Below are positions 25,001 through 37,518 of a stretch of DNA of 64,000 nt, piece by piece. The DNA is from Drechslerella dactyloides. Taxonomy: Eukaryota > Ascomycota > Orbiliomycetes > Orbiliales > Orbiliaceae. Position 1 is the stretch's first letter. Every line of letters begins with the position of its first letter. A model generated the notes under the pieces. That model saw only the letters and a program-made list of their open reading frames with translations, searched no databases and was not told the origin of the DNA. The stretch is from assembly GCA_020064725.1 (NCBI GenBank), contig JAGTWJ010000002.1, forward strand, positions 2,852,001-2,916,000, read 5' to 3'. A program made the translations under genes and the position numbers.

Positions 25001-26925
25001 ATCGTCTGTATGTCCCCGTAGCTACATACACCGGACGGGAATAAAATTCCACAATAGGTCTGTCTACGCCCAAGCTACGCAGCTCACCGTGCGCGAACAG
25101 AAGCACCGGCGTTCGCCGTCAATCGCTGGGTAAACGGTACGGTACATGTGCAATGCGCTCGCTACACCCGCAACCCTAGGCAGTAATTCTCGGGTGATGT
25201 GTCCTCGCCTGCATCCATGCACGCACGCATGCATGCCTGCTCTGCCACTTGAGTCTGCACATGTAATGTATGTAGGTACTGGAGTTCACCAACTCCAGCA
25301 CCGGCAGGCAGCACTGCCAGATCTAATTATACAGATCTCGAGCTCATGCACTGCGATTCTTGATTCCTCGGCTTATGCAATCCCGTTCGTTGTAGGTAGG
25401 CGTATTGGTCGTCTTAGCTAGATCTTGAATTGCGTTAGCTGGTAGCGTAGCTTTGTAGTTACCCCGCCAGCTATTTCCCGTGCGGCCATGCGTCCCGTCT
25501 GTCGCGTCTTGTATCAGACTCATCTCAACCATGGTGATATAATATGATCCATCGAGCCAATGGTACGATGCAGCTCGTATACACGATACCAGCAGGCTTA
25601 TATACAGGCGGCGCACGCAGTACAGCGTTAGGCCGCTCTGGCTCACACGGTAGGCTGGATACGCATGCAAACGTGCGGCCCCAACCTTAGGTCTCCAGAT
25701 CTGACGCATACATTCGAGGCCACAGGCAGAAGTTATATCACGCCGTGACCGATGCATCCAGTACCAAATAACGCACTCGGTGAACTCGTAGCAGAGTGTA
25801 CATACATACATATCAATCGCACCGACACGCCCCGTAGTCCCGCCAGCTAGAGGTACGTGTACCCCTACTATCTGCCAGCTGGAGTTCAGCTACCACGAGC
25901 TTATGATTGTTACCTCAACCTCTGGCGCCACATCTCCGTCCCGAAATCTAGATTGTATTTTCGTTCCTCCCGTGAACCAGCTTACCTCAGGTCGATTGGG
26001 CCTGGCGAGCTAAGTAGCTCCCCACCCGGGACGGGTCGTGATGTCTGCCACAGTATACTGTCCAGCTAGCTAGCTGTCCCAGACAGGCATCGTATCGATC
26101 GCGCAATCCGGCCGTCATGCACCGTGACCACCGCGTGAGCGCTCCACCGTAACTATCTGCGAGGTACCTACCTACATACATCATACTCCAGCTCGTCCGC
26201 CGTCCGCAGGCCGGCTACGTACGGTACTCCGCGAGGTCCAAACCGCCAGATCCCTTCATACGGGAGGCTAGAGCGAAAAGGACGCATGCGTGGCCAAGTT
26301 TAACGTCCCGCAACACCTGCGCGCCAGGTAACCCCTCACGGTATGGCATGGCACCTTCGCTACAGCCTCCACCAAACAACGTGCAACGAAATTAAAAAAC
26401 CCACGCGGCCAGCCGCTTCCTGCCTGTCCGCCACGCGTCGTCACATTCTGGCTGTTGACGGTACCGAACGGATGTCTGGCGTGCCCCGCATTCATCGGAT
26501 ACCTACCGACGGGCGCGGCCTGACCCTCGTATCCAGATTATATATTATGCGCACACAGCCGGCTGTTACGTATAAGGGTTAACCAGGCCAACCGATTGAC
26601 AAGCCTCCAGCTGTTATCAAAATCCGCCGTCGCGTCGCCGGGTCCACTGCAGCCGCACCAGCTATCCGCTTCATCCTGTCAGCACGCCATCTAACGCCCA
26701 GCTGCGAAATAACTATGTAGCAGCATACCCAATGATCACGGCTGCACTTGATATACTATACTCCACCACCGCGATGTAGCCTATGGTATCGCGTACGTGT
26801 CAGGCTACCGTTTTCTGGATTCATCAATCAGGCACTCCGTACGATACATAATACCTCAAGCCACCTGTCTGCCACTCGTCTGCATATCAAGCGTACGTAC
26901 CCGAATACCGGACGGAACACAGCGG
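22046..26925. other. Intergenic region, promoter of HMG gene then no gene seen
   Basis: The first 1.5 kb is GC-rich and full of short repeats (CCAGCCAG near 22560, TGTC runs near 23110), as expected for the promoter of the HMG gene. From 23.4 to 24.0 kb there are long pyrimidine tracts on the plus strand. Beyond this, to 26.9 kb, no frame with domain, signal peptide or plausible exon structure is visible. Confidence 0.45.
22362..22383 (+). repeat. GGT trinucleotide microsatellite
   Basis: About seven GGT units lie upstream of the HMG-box gene, within its presumed promoter or 5' leader. Confidence 0.7.
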
Positions 26926-28181
26926 ACGGTAACACTCGCGCGTAGATAGTATGCATATATATATATCCGATAGACACGTTCGCATAGTAATATCCGAAGG
27001 TAAGGTAGATACATTGATACCTGCCTCAGAAGCAGGTTAACCGTACATACGTGCAAGCGGGCATGCAGAGTTTGGAGCCAAGTTAAGTAGACACTCGCCC
27101 ATAGTCCCGATATCTGATAGCTTTGCTAGGAGAGTTGGACATAAATGTTTGAAATGGATATGGCACGTTGGAATTCTAGCTGCTGCAAGGTATACGTATA
27201 CGTATACGTGTGCACACCCCGTTCATCTTATAATACACATATCGACGGGTGCACCGCATTCTACATTTCCACGGGTTAATCCAGCGGCAGCGCGTGGATG
27301 ATATATAGCTAAGTCTGTCGTGTGTCGCAGTACCCGGTAAACTAGTCGTACGTACATCGACACGTCCACGGCAGTTACAGATACGGCTTGCCTGCATGGA
27401 AAAGTTGGTACCCATACCCACCGCGATAGCGGGCGGCGGTGGGTCCAGCTGAACGTTCCCGTGGATCTGATGCCGAGTATCATCTCGGAAACACGATCCG
27501 TGACGTGCATGCGGCTGTAGTTGCCTGTATATACAACCACCTGCATGTCTGGATACCGTTCTAACTACCACCGATCAGCTGATTCCGCGATATATAATGG
27601 CATACGCCACCAAAGTCGGACGCGGGTCAGGACGTAGGTTCCACTTCTAGATGCGGAAGCGGGGTGATAAAGCGGCTCTTAGCGTCGGACTTTGATAACT
27701 GCTGAATTAAAACCCCATTACAATTCGCTGCCGGTCGTCTCGTTTATTTGCTCGCTAATGTTAAAAAGGCCAGTCCTGCATGCTGCGAAGCATCACCAAT
27801 CTGCACGGCCTAACATGTATAGTGAAACTCGAACCACGGATATAACAAGTGTTTTATCTTTCTCGTGTGCTCACTGGCAGGTTTTATGTTTTTCGGCCAT
27901 CCGCTTATATATAAGCTTATATCGGGCGTCTTATCAACCTTAACAAACTTATAGAGCTAAGCATTTTTCAATCTTAACACCATTCTTATTGCAGAAACTG
28001 CATGACTCTGTCCAGGCGGCGTTTTTAGCGATTTTGGTGGTGATAGACTGTCCGAATGTCCGAATGAATGCAACCCCGTTATATGGGGAACATGCTTATT
28101 GGTGAAATAAATAGATAAAGTACCAAGGTACTTATCGAGTAATCATATCCGAGTCGAGTGCGGACCTTGTTGAAGAAAGTC

Positions 28182-28189
28182 TATATAAA
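28182..28189 (+). promoter_or_regulatory. TATA box of secreted-protein pseudogene A
   Basis: TATATAAA lies about 200 bp before the ATG. The surrounding 30 bases (28179-28208) are nearly identical to the corresponding site of copy B at 31342-31368, more conserved than most of the duplication. Confidence 0.6.
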
Positions 28190-28385
28190 GCCCTCCAAGT
28201 TGCACCATGACTCTTGATTTCTCCAGTCCAACATTAGTCGTATACTTTTTTCCATATTCGACAGAGTATACTACTACTTCTCAAGGACAAACAGTATCCT
28301 ACAGCCAAATACACTACAGATTTTACTCAGTACATATATCACTTCATATACCATCTAAAATCTCAAAGACCCAAATAATACCAAG

Positions 28386-28807
28386 ATGAAGGTCACTACG
28401 ACTGTCACCTCACTTAGTCGCGGTGACTGGAGTGATGGCCGTTGCCGGTAAGTGCTCTTGTATAATAGCCCTTGACTTAGTTTTTTATATATCTTATATT
28501 ATTATAAATGAGAGCAAAGCTAATTTTGATCATGTAAGTTGAATAATTCAAGCTCCTCAAGCTCCTCAACTTCCTCCGGGTCTTCGAAACTCTTGTAAGA
28601 GTAGCCAAGCTTGCACCGTGTTTTGCAGTACTCTTTTATATTTTCGACAAAAGCATCGCGCGAGAGGGCAAGTGCTGTCCCGTTAAAAGTCTTGGGAGAA
28701 AGGGATGTTGTTGTAACTCGTGGAAGACATGTCCCGACGAGAAAGGTATGGCTGCTTGCAACCTGGCTTCTGACGTTATAAAGAAGATTCTCGCTGGTCA
28801 AAATTAA
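28386..28807 (+). pseudogene. Small secreted cysteine-rich protein, frameshifted copy A
   Basis: Exon 1 (28386-28447) starts MKVTTTVTSL and ends at a GTAAGT donor. Exon 2 begins after the CAAG acceptor at 28553. Compared with copy B, exon 1 is one base out of phase, which destroys the hydrophobic signal peptide and the splice phase. Exon 2 begins in the copy-B-like frame (APQAPQ) but the conserved cysteine-bearing part lies in another frame, so a second shift is needed. That distal frame stays open to the stop at 28805-28807 and contains a Cys pair, a Cys triplet and further cysteines, features of disulfide-rich secreted peptides. Function is unknown; effectors or antimicrobial peptides of fungi look like this. 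Alternatively the gene uses a splice pattern I have not found. Confidence 0.55.
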
Positions 28808-31344
28808 GCTTTGATTATGATTTTATATATGTTCGAAATTTGAACCGAACTCCCTGTTTTTTGTGCTCTGGTCGTGAACCGAACGCCTTGCTACTGCGAG
28901 GCTTGGGTGCGGGTGCTGAGCTATATACAAGCCGGAAGACCCCCAATAGCTTCCCAGCCCCGCCGGATGGCACTAGGGGCGACTTGACGTATTAGTAGCA
29001 TAGCATTAAAGTCAATACAATACAATACAATACAAGAGAGATAACCCTCTGCGGGAGGTTTACCAGCGAGACAAAGTTCATTTCACCTACATGTATAGCT
29101 ATAGAATGGCCTGGGCCCCAGGGCCCTCTTCTGGTTAGCACTTCGTTGAATACACATCACATTCAGTTACACTTAAGTACTTGTACCTATAGGTGAGCTA
29201 AGAGAGCTTCTTGCAGTACAACTAAGTATTCACTCAATATATAATACAGTGTTCGCCTTGAAGCCGGGCGGGGCGGAGAAGATAGTATCAGATTAGAGGG
29301 CGGGTCGAAGTTCGGTTTCGATTGAGACTTTGCGATAGATGTTATATATGTGTGTGTATCTTGTGTCCGAATGTTTTACCCTGTAGCTCGTGCCCGTCAC
29401 TATATCGCGGTATGATTGGCGCCGCGGTTTCGATCGAGCCTCTGGTCGTGGAGCAGCTGGCTGTATAAATATACAGCTAGGTTTTGCCGTACAAACATCT
29501 GCTGCGATAGCCACGAACCTAGGCCTGGCAACGCTTGGGAATTATTGTGGAGCTATGTTATAGATCTCTGCAGTAGTTATGCATACGCATGCGGATTTCG
29601 ATTGTCACAGCCCTGACGCTTCCATTTCTCTAGTTCGCTGCGCTGCTGGGCTTCAAATGATGTGACCTGTTACTGAGACCGTCGTGTGGTCGTCCGTCCG
29701 CTGCACTAACAGTCTTAATCTGTACCCCTCGATTCGTTTCTTTCGCCCGGCCGCAAACTAGCTTAAGCCGATTATGGCTGTACTTGGTCAATATATTATA
29801 TAACCGCTGGACTAGTTACTTGATGGCGTGGCTATAGTAATGTGTAGGTGGTTTGTTGCTATATTGTGTATCGTACATTAGTAGTCTACACGTACCCGTT
29901 ATAAAACCTCAAGCCCCAATCGTCACTGGTTTATATAAAAAGCATACCTACCTAAATTACCGAATGAATTACAACAAAGGCAGCGCTCGCGCGTGGATGG
30001 TATCCGTAAATCTAATAGACGCATTCATATGACGAACCCAAGACAATGTTAACTTTCGCCGGACGCCGTAGATGCAAAGTAGGTAAGTCTATGAGTAAGT
30101 GTCCCCTGTTAAAGCAAGGTTACCGTGCAAGCGGTCACTAAAATTCATAGTAAGTCAATTTGTAGACACTCGTCCGGAGTACCAGTATTTGATAGCTATG
30201 TTATCGCCAGACCTCGAGATCTGAAATCCGCATAGCGTTTTTAAATCCAACTCCTGAAAACGTGTTTTCAGGGCCGTGTACCCATGGTCCGTCCATCTGC
30301 CACTATAAATACAGATCAAACGGGTACACTGCTCTCTGTGATTCACATGAGTGTTATTCGACGCGTGGAAGATAATCGATCAATATGATATCTGTCATAG
30401 TACCCAATGAACCAGCACCGTACTATCGATACGTCAACGTTACGGGATCCAAGTACGGTTTGTATGAGAAAAGTTTGACATGCATATGATCTCGTGATAG
30501 CGAGCCCCAGGTGGGCCGAACCGTGGATATCGATCCACCTGATTCCTAGTATAATCTCGGAAATATTAAACGAGAGACATGCAGGCAGCTGTATACAGCA
30601 GATTTGCATCTGACCATACCTAGAGAAATCTGTACATATATACGTACTGCGTCTCGATGTTTGTTAAGTACGGGGCACTCAATTGAATCAATAGAAGGTG
30701 CACGTACACAACATTGTAACTACCCCTAGTAAGCTGATTCTGTGAAACTACAAGCTATTATAAATTGCATCGAACGTTCGAATGTGGACTAGGATCTAGG
30801 GTTTTACTTTTTAAATACGGAACCGGGATAATAACCCCTCTTCCCGTCGGATCTTTAATACATACTGGCTAAATAATAATATTCCATGACGATTAATGGC
30901 GAAATCCAAATGGCACTATTGCTGATTCCGTTTATTTGCCCGCCTTTATACATGTACAAAGACCGATTCTGCATGCATGCTGCATTCACGACCGTTTCGA
31001 AAACTAGTGGGCACCATCTGCACGACCTAAGATATCTCAAGAAACTCGAGCCACGGATGCGGATTTCTCTTTCTTATGAGCTCACTAGATGTTCTTTTTT
31101 CGGTCACCCGCTTACATTATGCGCGTTATCGATATAGCAACTAGCTTATTTTCAATCTTGAACATCGGTGCTATTGCAGATATTGGCTTGGTCCGGACCG
31201 CGTTATAACCTTTTCAGCGGTAAAAGGCAATTCAAAAACCGAGTGTCCGAACAAATACGACTCGTTCTTGTGGGAAACATTTCTGCCAGTAACATAAGTA
31301 GAGACTTGTTCGGTAATTATATGCAGTTCTTGTCGAGCAAAGTC

Positions 31345-31352
31345 TGTATAAA
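31345..31352 (+). promoter_or_regulatory. TATA box of secreted-protein gene B
   Basis: TGTATAAA followed by CTCTCCAAGTTGCAC mirrors the TATA region of copy A, at a nearly identical distance (about 195 bp) from the ATG. Confidence 0.6.
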
Positions 31353-31541
31353 GCTCTCCAAGTTGCACGACGATTGGCTTTCTCCTATCCAACTGGAACA
31401 TCTCTTCACCGATAGAAGTCTACGGAGCATTATCTGAGTATTTGCTTTTTAGAGACAAGCAAGACGCCGCAATTTCAAAATAGTATATTTATTATTGCTT
31501 CAAGTTTAAACCAACATTCTGAATATTCGAATAATCTCAAG

Positions 31542-31957
31542 ATGAAGCTCTCTACCACTACCGTCTCATACTTATTCACAGTAGCAGCTATTACAGGTAA
31601 GTGCTATTGCCTGTATACTAGCCTTTGAATCGATTTCATTTTGACATCTATTATATTTTGAATGAAGAGCAATGCTAATTTACACCATATGGTTTAATAA
31701 CGCAAGCTCCTCAATCTGATCTTGCGGCCCTTCGAAATCCTTGTCTGGAGCATCGTGTCGCCGAGCGCAAGACACTCTGCAACGGACTTTGCGAGATGCT
31801 TTCGGATTTCGCGAGCCGTGGCAACATCGTTATCCCGCATCACGGCGAGTGCTGCGCCGTTACAGGTTTTGCGAAAAAGTAATGTTGTTGCAACGATGCA
31901 TGCCGCGGTGGCAAAGATGGCACTACTTGCAATTGGTGTGCTGTTATCCCCAAGTAA
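31542..31957 (+). pseudogene. Small secreted cysteine-rich protein, copy B, interrupted or truncated by an in-frame stop
   Basis: Exon 1 (31542-31596) encodes a signal peptide beginning MKLSTTTVSYLFTVAAITG. A GTAAGT intron of 110 nt follows and exon 2 starts at 31707 in phase. The frame reaches a TAA at 31880-31882, giving 76 residues with five cysteines including a Cys-Cys pair. In the same frame the sequence stays open for a further 24 codons to a TAA at 31955-31957, and this tail has the Cys triplet and extra cysteines that copy A also conserves. So copy B is either a truncated allele of a longer cysteine-rich protein or a functional 76-residue version. No known family was recognised. A secreted effector or antimicrobial role is only a guess from size, signal peptide and cysteines. 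Confidence 0.6.
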
Positions 31958-32350
31958 CTTTTGGAAGCGCTAGGTGGCCAAGCTGGTTTATAGTTTAGAG
32001 ATTCATAAGAATCATCTCTCGTCAAGTTCTTTCATTTTTTAATTTCCCCGTCGACATGATGCTCCTACTATTATAATATTAGCTTAAAAATTTGCAAAAA
32101 CTGAACTGAACTGCACTGCACTGATGTCATGAACTGAATTGAACTGGCATTCCCCTTGGTTATTTATTGATGAACCGGACGTCTACCTCAGCTCGTACAT
32201 ACGTGGGACAGCCCGCTCTGTAAATATACAGCTGGATATTCCAAATATATACTCACAAGCCCGCAAGCGGCCTGGTAAACGCTTACTCATGGGATACATA
32301 TAGTTATTACCCCGTACGGTGTTATTACCTATAATACAACTGGACAATTC

Positions 32351-33272
32351 AATCAACCTGGGAAATGGTTCAAAATTTAAATCTATTTCCCTAGTTGTTT
32401 TTTTTTTGAACCGGATGGATGTATTATATACTCCACCAGCTAGCCCGAATTGAACTCTGGATCGCTTTATAAAACCAATCGCTCGTCTAATAGCTTTTCA
32501 CCGGGCGATAGACTGATCGAGTTTAACCATTCACAGCACTGGACCAACGAGCGAACCATTTTTTAGGTCAATAAGTTAAACCGGAATTCATGCGGTGGCA
32601 ATACCTGTAAGCGTATACGCCGAGTGTTCGATCATACCCGTGAGCAAGCAAATCGAGAATATATCAACGTGGGCACACGCATCCACGTTGTAAATTTGCA
32701 CCAGGGTATCCCCGCAGCTACCCCTGATACGATCCGTACAATGTAGGTATGTATACTCAAATATGATCGTGTATTCAGGATAACCAGCCAACCCCGCAGC
32801 CGGAACGAAAAATTAAAAAAATTAACCAAGATTCCAACTTCAAGTCCAACCCGGAAAATCCAGGTCCCGGAAATTTAAGCCAGAGCATGTATTGCAGGTA
32901 CTTCGGATACACAACAAGCGCAGACAGCCTTGCAATGAAAGCAGGTAAACTGGATATAACCTCGAGTATACATAATAACCAAGAACAGAAACCCCCGCAA
33001 ACACCAAGGAAATGTAATGTGCGATTCATCAGCTATAAAACCCGCTGGAACCATGGACAAACTGGACCTGAAAAGACAAGACGACAAAAAGGGAATCCAC
33101 CGTGCGTATAATAACCGTGGTTAGTACAAAAATGCCAAACTTGGTAACTATGCCTTGCCCAATAATACACTGCAGGCCGTTACAAATATCCACGACATCG
33201 TTCCGTCATTTCCCCGTTCATTATAAACTTGCATGCACCGCGCAAACTGCGATTCTCATGCGCCTGACGGCA
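32351..33272. other. Intergenic, nothing recognised
   Basis: AT-leaning DNA between the duplication and the 3' end of the RING ligase gene. The short frames overlap one another and have no signal or domain. Confidence 0.4.
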
Positions 33273-35346
33273 CTACCTGAATCCTGGGAATATCCTATCC
33301 ATCGTCTCACGCCCTACACCCTCCGTCAGCACACCCATTACACAACCAAATGAAGGAAGGAAGGAACTTACACCTCGGCCGCACCGCATCCTCAACGGGC
33401 TCCCCACCGCGATGACTCCGTCCGCTCTGCGCCGCCTGCATCCGCGACCCCTGCGTCCCGCTGCGCCGATACTCAAACGCACCCGCACCTCCACTCCGCC
33501 TCAAACTCGCGCGACTCAGCGCCTCGCGACCCATCAAATCCTGCTCCTGACGCCTCAACCGCCTTACCCGCCAGCGGAACAGCGCCCCGCCGCTCTCCGC
33601 CATCTCAACTGCCCCGTCGGCGCCGCCGCTGCGATGCCGGTCGTGCGCGGTGCTCCGGCTGCGCTCGCGCACGCGCCGCATCAACCGCTCGCGCCGGACG
33701 ATCGCATTCGTCAGCCGGATCGGCACGTACCCCTTCGGCAGACAGCTCTGCTTGCACAGCACGCAGAGCGACGACTGCGTTTCAAGGTACGGGTCGATGC
33801 ACTCCGGATGGAAGACGTGCAGGCAGGGCAGCTCGCGCACCGTGGTCTCCTGGTGGATAAAGTCGTCCAGGCAAATCGGGCATGCGGTCTGGCTGTACCC
33901 GCGGCCGAGGTGCGTTGGCGCCACGGCAATGGGTGTTGTTCGCGCCGGTGTTGTTGTCGTTGCGGTGGTGGTGACGGTGGGGGGTGGTTGGGTGGGCGAA
34001 GAGGACAGATCGGAGGAGGGTGGTTGTTCGGACACTTCTACTTCTGGTTCTGGCTCTGCTGCTGGTGGAGCCTTTGGCTCCGAACTCCCCTCCATCGGTG
34101 CGGGCAGGGCGGCGGCAGGCGGGGCCCGCGGTTCCTGGATCGATGACGTCTCCGCGATGTAGACGTACACTGGGAATTTTGCCAGGAATTCTCGCGGGAC
34201 GGTTATCCGCCCGACTCCGAGCCCCTCGAGGTCGACCTCGCCGTTCGCTATCCGCCGTCGCAGGCTGCGCCGGTAGTGGAACTGGCACAGGTGCATGAGC
34301 AGCGACGACGCGCCGATGATGAACAGCAGCACGGCGACGACGACGAGCAGGAACAGCCACAAGCCCGGCATCGGGTTCGTACTCCCTAGATCCGACAACA
34401 TTAGTATTCTCCGAAGATCAGGCATCTTTAATTCTGTACGAATGAACGTATAATTCCAAACGTGGCAAAAACCCCGAATTACAATCCCTCGCGGGGGGTA
34501 AAATACCGCCACGCGGGCCACGAGGGCAAAACGTGGAAAGGAAACGTGGACACCACAAAAACTCACTCGTAGAAATAACCGCGTAAATCCTAGCGAAATC
34601 GCGCAAGTCGTATCCGGCAGTCTGCAAGTTCGCCTCATTGTGCACCTCGGACATGTTGCCAGAGTATTCCGCCAGCTTGTTCATCAACGGCTGACCTATC
34701 GCCCCGTCGAGGTAGTACACCGGATACTCGTACTGGTAGCTCTCGTCGTGCCGCGGGTCCGTCCCGTTCGACAGAGTTTCGGGAACGCCGTAGAATATAA
34801 AGGCGGCGACATTGTCGTTCTCCGCGCTCTCCATGTACACGCGACTGCATTCCGGCGTGATGAGCGGCGCGTACGCTATCAGCTTGAGGTCGTCCATGGG
34901 CAGGTCGTCCTTGCGGGTTACGTTGCGCGGGACGAGAGCCGGGGTGTCGCAGGGGTTGTCGGGCGGTATGTCGGGGACGTAGAGGAGGCCCTTGAACGTG
35001 TTCCCGCGACTGCTGTCCTGCGAGTAGAGGGTGTCGAAGTCATTGGGCGAGCTGATCTCGAGGGCGAACGAGAGGGTTTGCTATCGATCGTTAGCGCGCC
35101 AGACGAAGTCACGATATCGTGCGGGAGAACCAACATTCAGGGTGGGAAACTCGAGATTCGGGTCGCCATAGAGCGATGCCGGGATGACGATGACGGAAAA
35201 GTTGAAGGATATCGCGGCTGCTGATATGACGATAAACGTCGCATTGTACGATATGATATTAGCGGTGCCGTACCTGACTTGACTTGCAGCAGCGGGAGGG
35301 ATATGTATGCCAAGAAGGGAGGGAGGGACGCTATGTACGTACACAT
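33273..35346 (-). CDS. Transmembrane RING-H2 E3 ubiquitin ligase
   Basis: Five exons (35274-35346, 35135-35220, 34567-35080, 33372-34433, 33273-33313) give 591 residues. Residues 1-24 form a signal peptide (MCTYIASLPPFLAYISL). A lumenal domain with several N-glycosylation sequons follows and resembles protease-associated-domain RING proteins. One transmembrane helix (about 249-273, LWLFLLVVVAVLLFIIG) leads to a Pro/Thr/Ser-rich linker and a C3H2C3 RING at about 409-450 (CPIC, CLHVFHPEC, CVLC). The last exon, ending RWRETMDRIFPGFR, is chosen because it follows a GTAAGT donor and GCTGACGG branch and keeps phase. Reading through instead gives an implausible tail. Likely role: membrane-anchored ubiquitin ligase in endosome/vacuole or Golgi protein quality control. 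Substrate unknown. Confidence 0.88.
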
Positions 35347-37518
35347 GGTCGGAGGGTCGACGGGAGCCGAACGCTCCCCCGTTCGTCGAGCCGCTTCCTG
35401 CTAGCCCGGCCGGTCTGAAAGCGTCGTGCGTGTGCAGCCGGCCTCCCTATCGCGGTAGATGGCCTATCGACTCTACGGCGGCGGAATAGCGATGACGGTG
35501 ATATCGATCGTGGAGAAAGGTGAATTGCGAGCGAACAGCAGCTGTTCGATCGTTCGTTCGGCCGTTCATGCAAAAAATGAAATCAATCCTCCGCGCTGAC
35601 TGGTCCTTTCGTTGGTTTCCTTCGGAGAGAGGCGCTAAGGGCATGCACGACCACCAGGCCTCCCAAATCCAAATCCAAATCCAACCCAAGACCGTGCGTG
35701 GGCCGTATGGTGTATGCACCGCAGCAGCAGCGGTCGTCGTCAGCACCGCTAGCGAGCCGAGGGATACGTAAGGTAACGATATAATTAGGCCCGTGCTATC
35801 GAGAAAGCACCTCGCATGCCGGCCTGCGAAAAAAAAATAGCAGCCCGTGGCGCGAACGGTCGTATGCAAAATATCAGAAAGGCCGTGACGGGTGTAACGG
35901 GCGTGACTGCGGCTGCCAAGGGTCAAACAGCAAGCGTATCCATCCGGCGTCGAGTATATGGGTGGCAGAGGAGAATGGGAAGGATGGTCAGGGGCGGCAC
36001 TGGACGGAACGAAGAAGGAGGACCGGCGGACAGAGTTCGTTCGAGGGTCTCGCGGTCATTCGGTTCAGCCCGACCTGGCCGAGTCGAGTCGAGTCGAGTC
36101 GATTCGATCGATTCCGTGTGATGCGGCTGGCAAGAGTTCTGTCAATTAGCTTGTTTTCGCGGGATGCGAAATGAAATGCAGACCGGCCGGTCTGTCCGGG
36201 GAACGATCCGACTTCGGTCGGCTAAGCGGCATACCAGCAATAACTGTTGGCCACCCGAATCCTGCCTACAATATATCCCAGCGTCCCGTGGGCAACTACC
36301 GGCAGCGTTGACGTTGGAGTCGTAGCAGAATGGTGGACAATGGATGAGATGACGGTGGATGGGATGACGATGGATGCAGATGTGATGTTGGGGAGGGAGA
36401 GAGCGAAACGGGGGAGGTGCCAAATATAATCAAGCAATCGATGAATCGCCAGCCCGGTCGCCACTCAGCCTGCACGTCCGGCCCATCGACGCCCGTCCGA
36501 GCCCGCTTCAATCGAGAATGTGGGAAAGAAGGTGAATCGTGCGATCGATGATGAAAAGTAGGCAGCCGGTCAGGCCGTCGACGTTGCACAGCTGGGTCTC
36601 AGGCAGCACAATAAACTAGCGATGCACATGATCCCAAACCTCAACCTCAGAAACTCCATTTGCAAAAATTAAACGTCGGTCAAAGTTCCCCCTTCATCCG
36701 CTGTTGATACTTCCCCCCTTGCCGGGCAATATCTTCACCACCGCTCCGCGCTCCTCCTCCTTCCGCCGGTCTGGCTGGCTGCGGGCGATCGCTGCATGCA
36801 CGCCTTCGTCCAAGCCGGCTGGAACCAAGTATTCCGTTCGTCGTCCGCCAGGATGCCAATCCTGCAGGATTCCAAATCGGCCGCGCGACAGGCGTGGAAT
36901 GGCAGGCACGCCGGCTCTCGAGCCACGCATCGCAGCGGACACATACAAACAGACCCGAATCATGTCATCAGAGTAATATCTGGATGATTGCATTCCGTGA
37001 TTCGAAAATCGTCCACGCATGCAAGACACTTCACGGCCAAGCTAGTTTCTCGTTAGCCTCGAAGCCAAGTTTCTCGATAGCTGTCGCATTGACCGACTGT
37101 CTGCACAGCCGTTTCCTGTTCAGCCTGCAGATGGTTTAAAGAGGCCGCGGCTCGCCTGCTGGAACCGAGCTGTGCAGCCAATCGAATTGGCGATGCGGCC
37201 GTCGATTTGGAATACGGCCCACCGACAGGCTACCTGCCGCTTACGTCCAGCCCCAAACCAGAACCGATTGCCACCAGGATGAAAACCATTGAGCGATATA
37301 ATATCAAACAATTGACACCCTTCCATGTCCCTGATTAAGCTAAACACGACCGTCTATCGAATGTAAAACGTAGCTAACCGACTACCGAGAAACAATAATG
37401 CTTCCATCCACAGAAACAGAAACCCATGTGCAATGCTGATGCAGCGAATACCTCGTAGATGTCCATAAATCTATTCATCACCACCGTCGCTCCAGAAAGT
37501 CGCCTTGAAAAAATCGTC
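35347..37518. other. Intergenic, promoter of RING gene; no gene seen
   Basis: Contains short tandem runs (CAAATC near 35659-35680, GAGTC near 36080-36103). No supported open frame. Confidence 0.45.

Larger units (their letters stand above)
26930..29600 (+). repeat. Tandem segmental duplication, copy A
   Basis: This block aligns, with many substitutions and indels, to 29980-32350. Matching landmarks include CTCGCGCGT (26936/29986), GACACTCG with GATAGCT (27090/30170), ATCTCGGAAA (27482/30555), the TATA box with CTCCAAGTTGCAC (28182/31345), the start-codon region (28386/31542) and the AAATATACAGCT run (29466/32222). The offset shrinks from about 3.05 to 2.75 kb along the block, so copy A has gained or copy B lost about 300 bp. 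Boundaries are approximate. Confidence 0.8.
29980..32350 (+). repeat. Tandem segmental duplication, copy B
   Basis: Partner of 26930-29600 in direct orientation. Both copies carry the same layout: non-coding leader, TATA box, two-exon small secreted protein gene, then a tail with the AAATATACAGCT landmark. The divergence is high enough that the duplication is old. I see no transposase, reverse transcriptase or terminal repeats, so unequal crossing-over is the simplest origin. Confidence 0.8.

Noticed and set aside
33307..33371. Read-through C-terminus of the RING ligase
   Set aside because: Would end in a Cys/Gly-rich tail from an intron; a GTAAGT donor, branch point and in-phase acceptor give a conserved-looking end instead.
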